DNA of 5,831 nucleotides from Flavobacteriales bacterium (GTDB lineage Bacteria; Bacteroidota; Bacteroidia; Flavobacteriales; UA16). Shown piece by piece: positions 5,136 through 5,831 of the stretch. Position 1 is the first letter of the stretch; each line of letters starts with the position of its first letter. Both the position numbers and the translations under genes were made by a program. The notes below the pieces were generated by a model, which searched no databases, was not told where the DNA came from, and saw only the letters and a program-made list of their open reading frames with translations. Where the stretch lies: the NCBI GenBank assembly GCA_018700255.1, contig JABISU010000290.1, forward strand, positions 1-5,831, in the 5' to 3' direction.

Positions 5136-5831
5136 TCAGAAATTATCAAGGTCAACGGGACGCATTACTCCAAACCATTTTAGGACTTTTTGGCCTATAT
5201 CTGGTACGTCTATGTGAATTATATAAACACCACCTGCTATAGGCACGTTCTTACTGTTCTTCAGATCCCAGTCCTGGAATGTGAGAGGGTCTGCTTTGTG
5301 ATACTGTCTCACGAGTGTACCGCTCAGGTTGTAAATACGAATCGTACATTCTTCAGGTAAATTCGTAATCTTCACCCTATTATCGAGCTTGCTAGTTTCG
5401 TACTTGCTGTAAGCGTAGTAAGGGTTAGGAACAATTCCAATCAAATCCAGTATGCTAGTTAGAGTACTGTCGTCAGTTGTAGTAGTCGCCACAGACTTCG
5501 TTGAGAAGGTGTAAAGCGGGTTCCAGTTGTTCTCCGCTTGATCAGTCTCATCTACATCTGCCACAAGTGGAGAGTACTTTTCGTAAGACTTTGAGATACG
5601 AAGCTTGATGCGCGCATCATTCGGGATAAGACCATCTTCTACTGAAAGCATGGGGAAATCTTCATTAGAAAGAGAAGACCCAACCCATGTACAAGCTCTA
5701 AAGACTCTTCTCACTGTAGTAGTAGAAGGTGATGCCTCTAAATTTTCATACATGTAGTTTCCTTTATCGTATGTAGGCATACGGTTGGATGAACCTTCCT
5801 CGAACTGAGAGTTTTTAAAGACGTAAATCCA
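5136..5831 (-). CDS. C-terminal part of a large secreted protein (type IX secretion-associated), 5' end outside window
   Basis: The frame is open from the window edge (first codons WIYVFKNSQFEE) to the TGA at 5136-5138, so these 231 residues are the end of a longer protein. The ATG at 5780 is an internal Met, since the frame continues unbroken through it. Visible parts are FRACTWVGSSL (about 44-54), a basic strand segment ARIKLRISKSYEKY, a short T/S/D-rich linker, and VPNPYYAYSKYETS (about 134-147). These lead into a C-terminal Ig-like domain: VKITNLPEECTIRIYNLSG (153-171), WDLKNSKNVPIAGGVYIIHIDV (residues 188-209) and KWFGVMRPVDLDNF at the end. The last domain resembles the FlgD-like/type IX sorting fold but ends in a distinct WFGVMRP tail. 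Very large Bacteroidota proteins with this ending are known to me as uncharacterised and often next to PorV-like genes. Its function is unknown; secretion is inferred. Confidence 0.85.
   Translation of the reverse strand, partial: WIYVFKNSQFEEGSSNRMPTYDKGNYMYENLEASPSTTTVRRVFRACTWVGSSLSNEDFPMLSVEDGLIPNDARIKLRISKSYEKYSPLVADVDETDQAENNWNPLYTFSTKSVATTTTDDSTLTSILDLIGIVPNPYYAYSKYETSKLDNRVKITNLPEECTIRIYNLSGTLVRQYHKADPLTFQDWDLKNSKNVPIAGGVYIIHIDVPDIGQKVLKWFGVMRPVDLDNF

Noticed and set aside
5135..5155. TTG at 5155 as an upstream start for the PorV-like gene
   Set aside because: It would place seven residues before a clean MKKQ signal peptide and overlap the upstream gene; the ATG at 5134 directly after the upstream stop is better.
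5778..5780. ATG at 5780 as the start of a 214-residue protein
   Set aside because: The frame is open past it to the window edge with similar amino acid character, and no signal peptide follows the ATG, so it is an internal Met of a longer protein.

Overview
The window looks like a piece of a chromosome from a low-GC, probably aquatic member of the Bacteroidota (Flavobacteriales-like). The evidence is a PorV/PorQ-family outer-membrane protein directly behind the C-terminus of a large secreted protein of a type-IX-secretion-associated type, Bacteroidota-style DHFR and HupE/UreJ-like proteins, a greA plus HIT gene pair, A/T-rich translation starts with no clear Shine-Dalgarno sequences, and short gaps between genes. 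The lineage is inferred from these families; no rRNA or other decisive marker is present.

Layout. Positions 12-3155 (+ strand) hold five tandem genes with gaps of 17, 24, 23 and -4 bases: dihydrofolate reductase (folA), a HupE/UreJ-like membrane protein, YidD (membrane insertion efficiency factor), a small lipoprotein with a Cys/His-rich segment, and an exported Asp-box (BNR) beta-propeller protein that overlaps the lipoprotein gene by ATGA. Positions 3139-5831 (- strand) hold four genes that run toward the first group. From right to left they are the C-terminal part of a large secreted protein cut by the window edge, a PorV/PorQ-like beta-barrel 1 base downstream, a strong intrinsic terminator, then greA and a HIT-family protein 2 bases apart. 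The two groups converge with a 17-base overlap of coding sequence (3139-3155). No gene-free stretch exceeds 300 bases.

How the genes work together. The + strand group looks like a co-transcribed set of mixed housekeeping and envelope genes. FolA makes tetrahydrofolate, and YidD assists membrane protein insertion. The HupE-like protein and the His-rich lipoprotein could both handle a metal, and the lipoprotein and the propeller protein are translationally coupled. On the - strand, the large secreted protein and the barrel form a tight pair that probably acts in secretion or at the cell surface, while greA-HIT is a separate unit for transcript cleavage by RNA polymerase and nucleotide-hydrolase-type chemistry.

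I found no CRISPR array, RNA gene, mobile element or defence cassette. The points most worth a second look are the lipoprotein/propeller pair and its possible metal link, the large-protein/PorV-like pair, and an apparently obligatory TTG start in the HIT gene.
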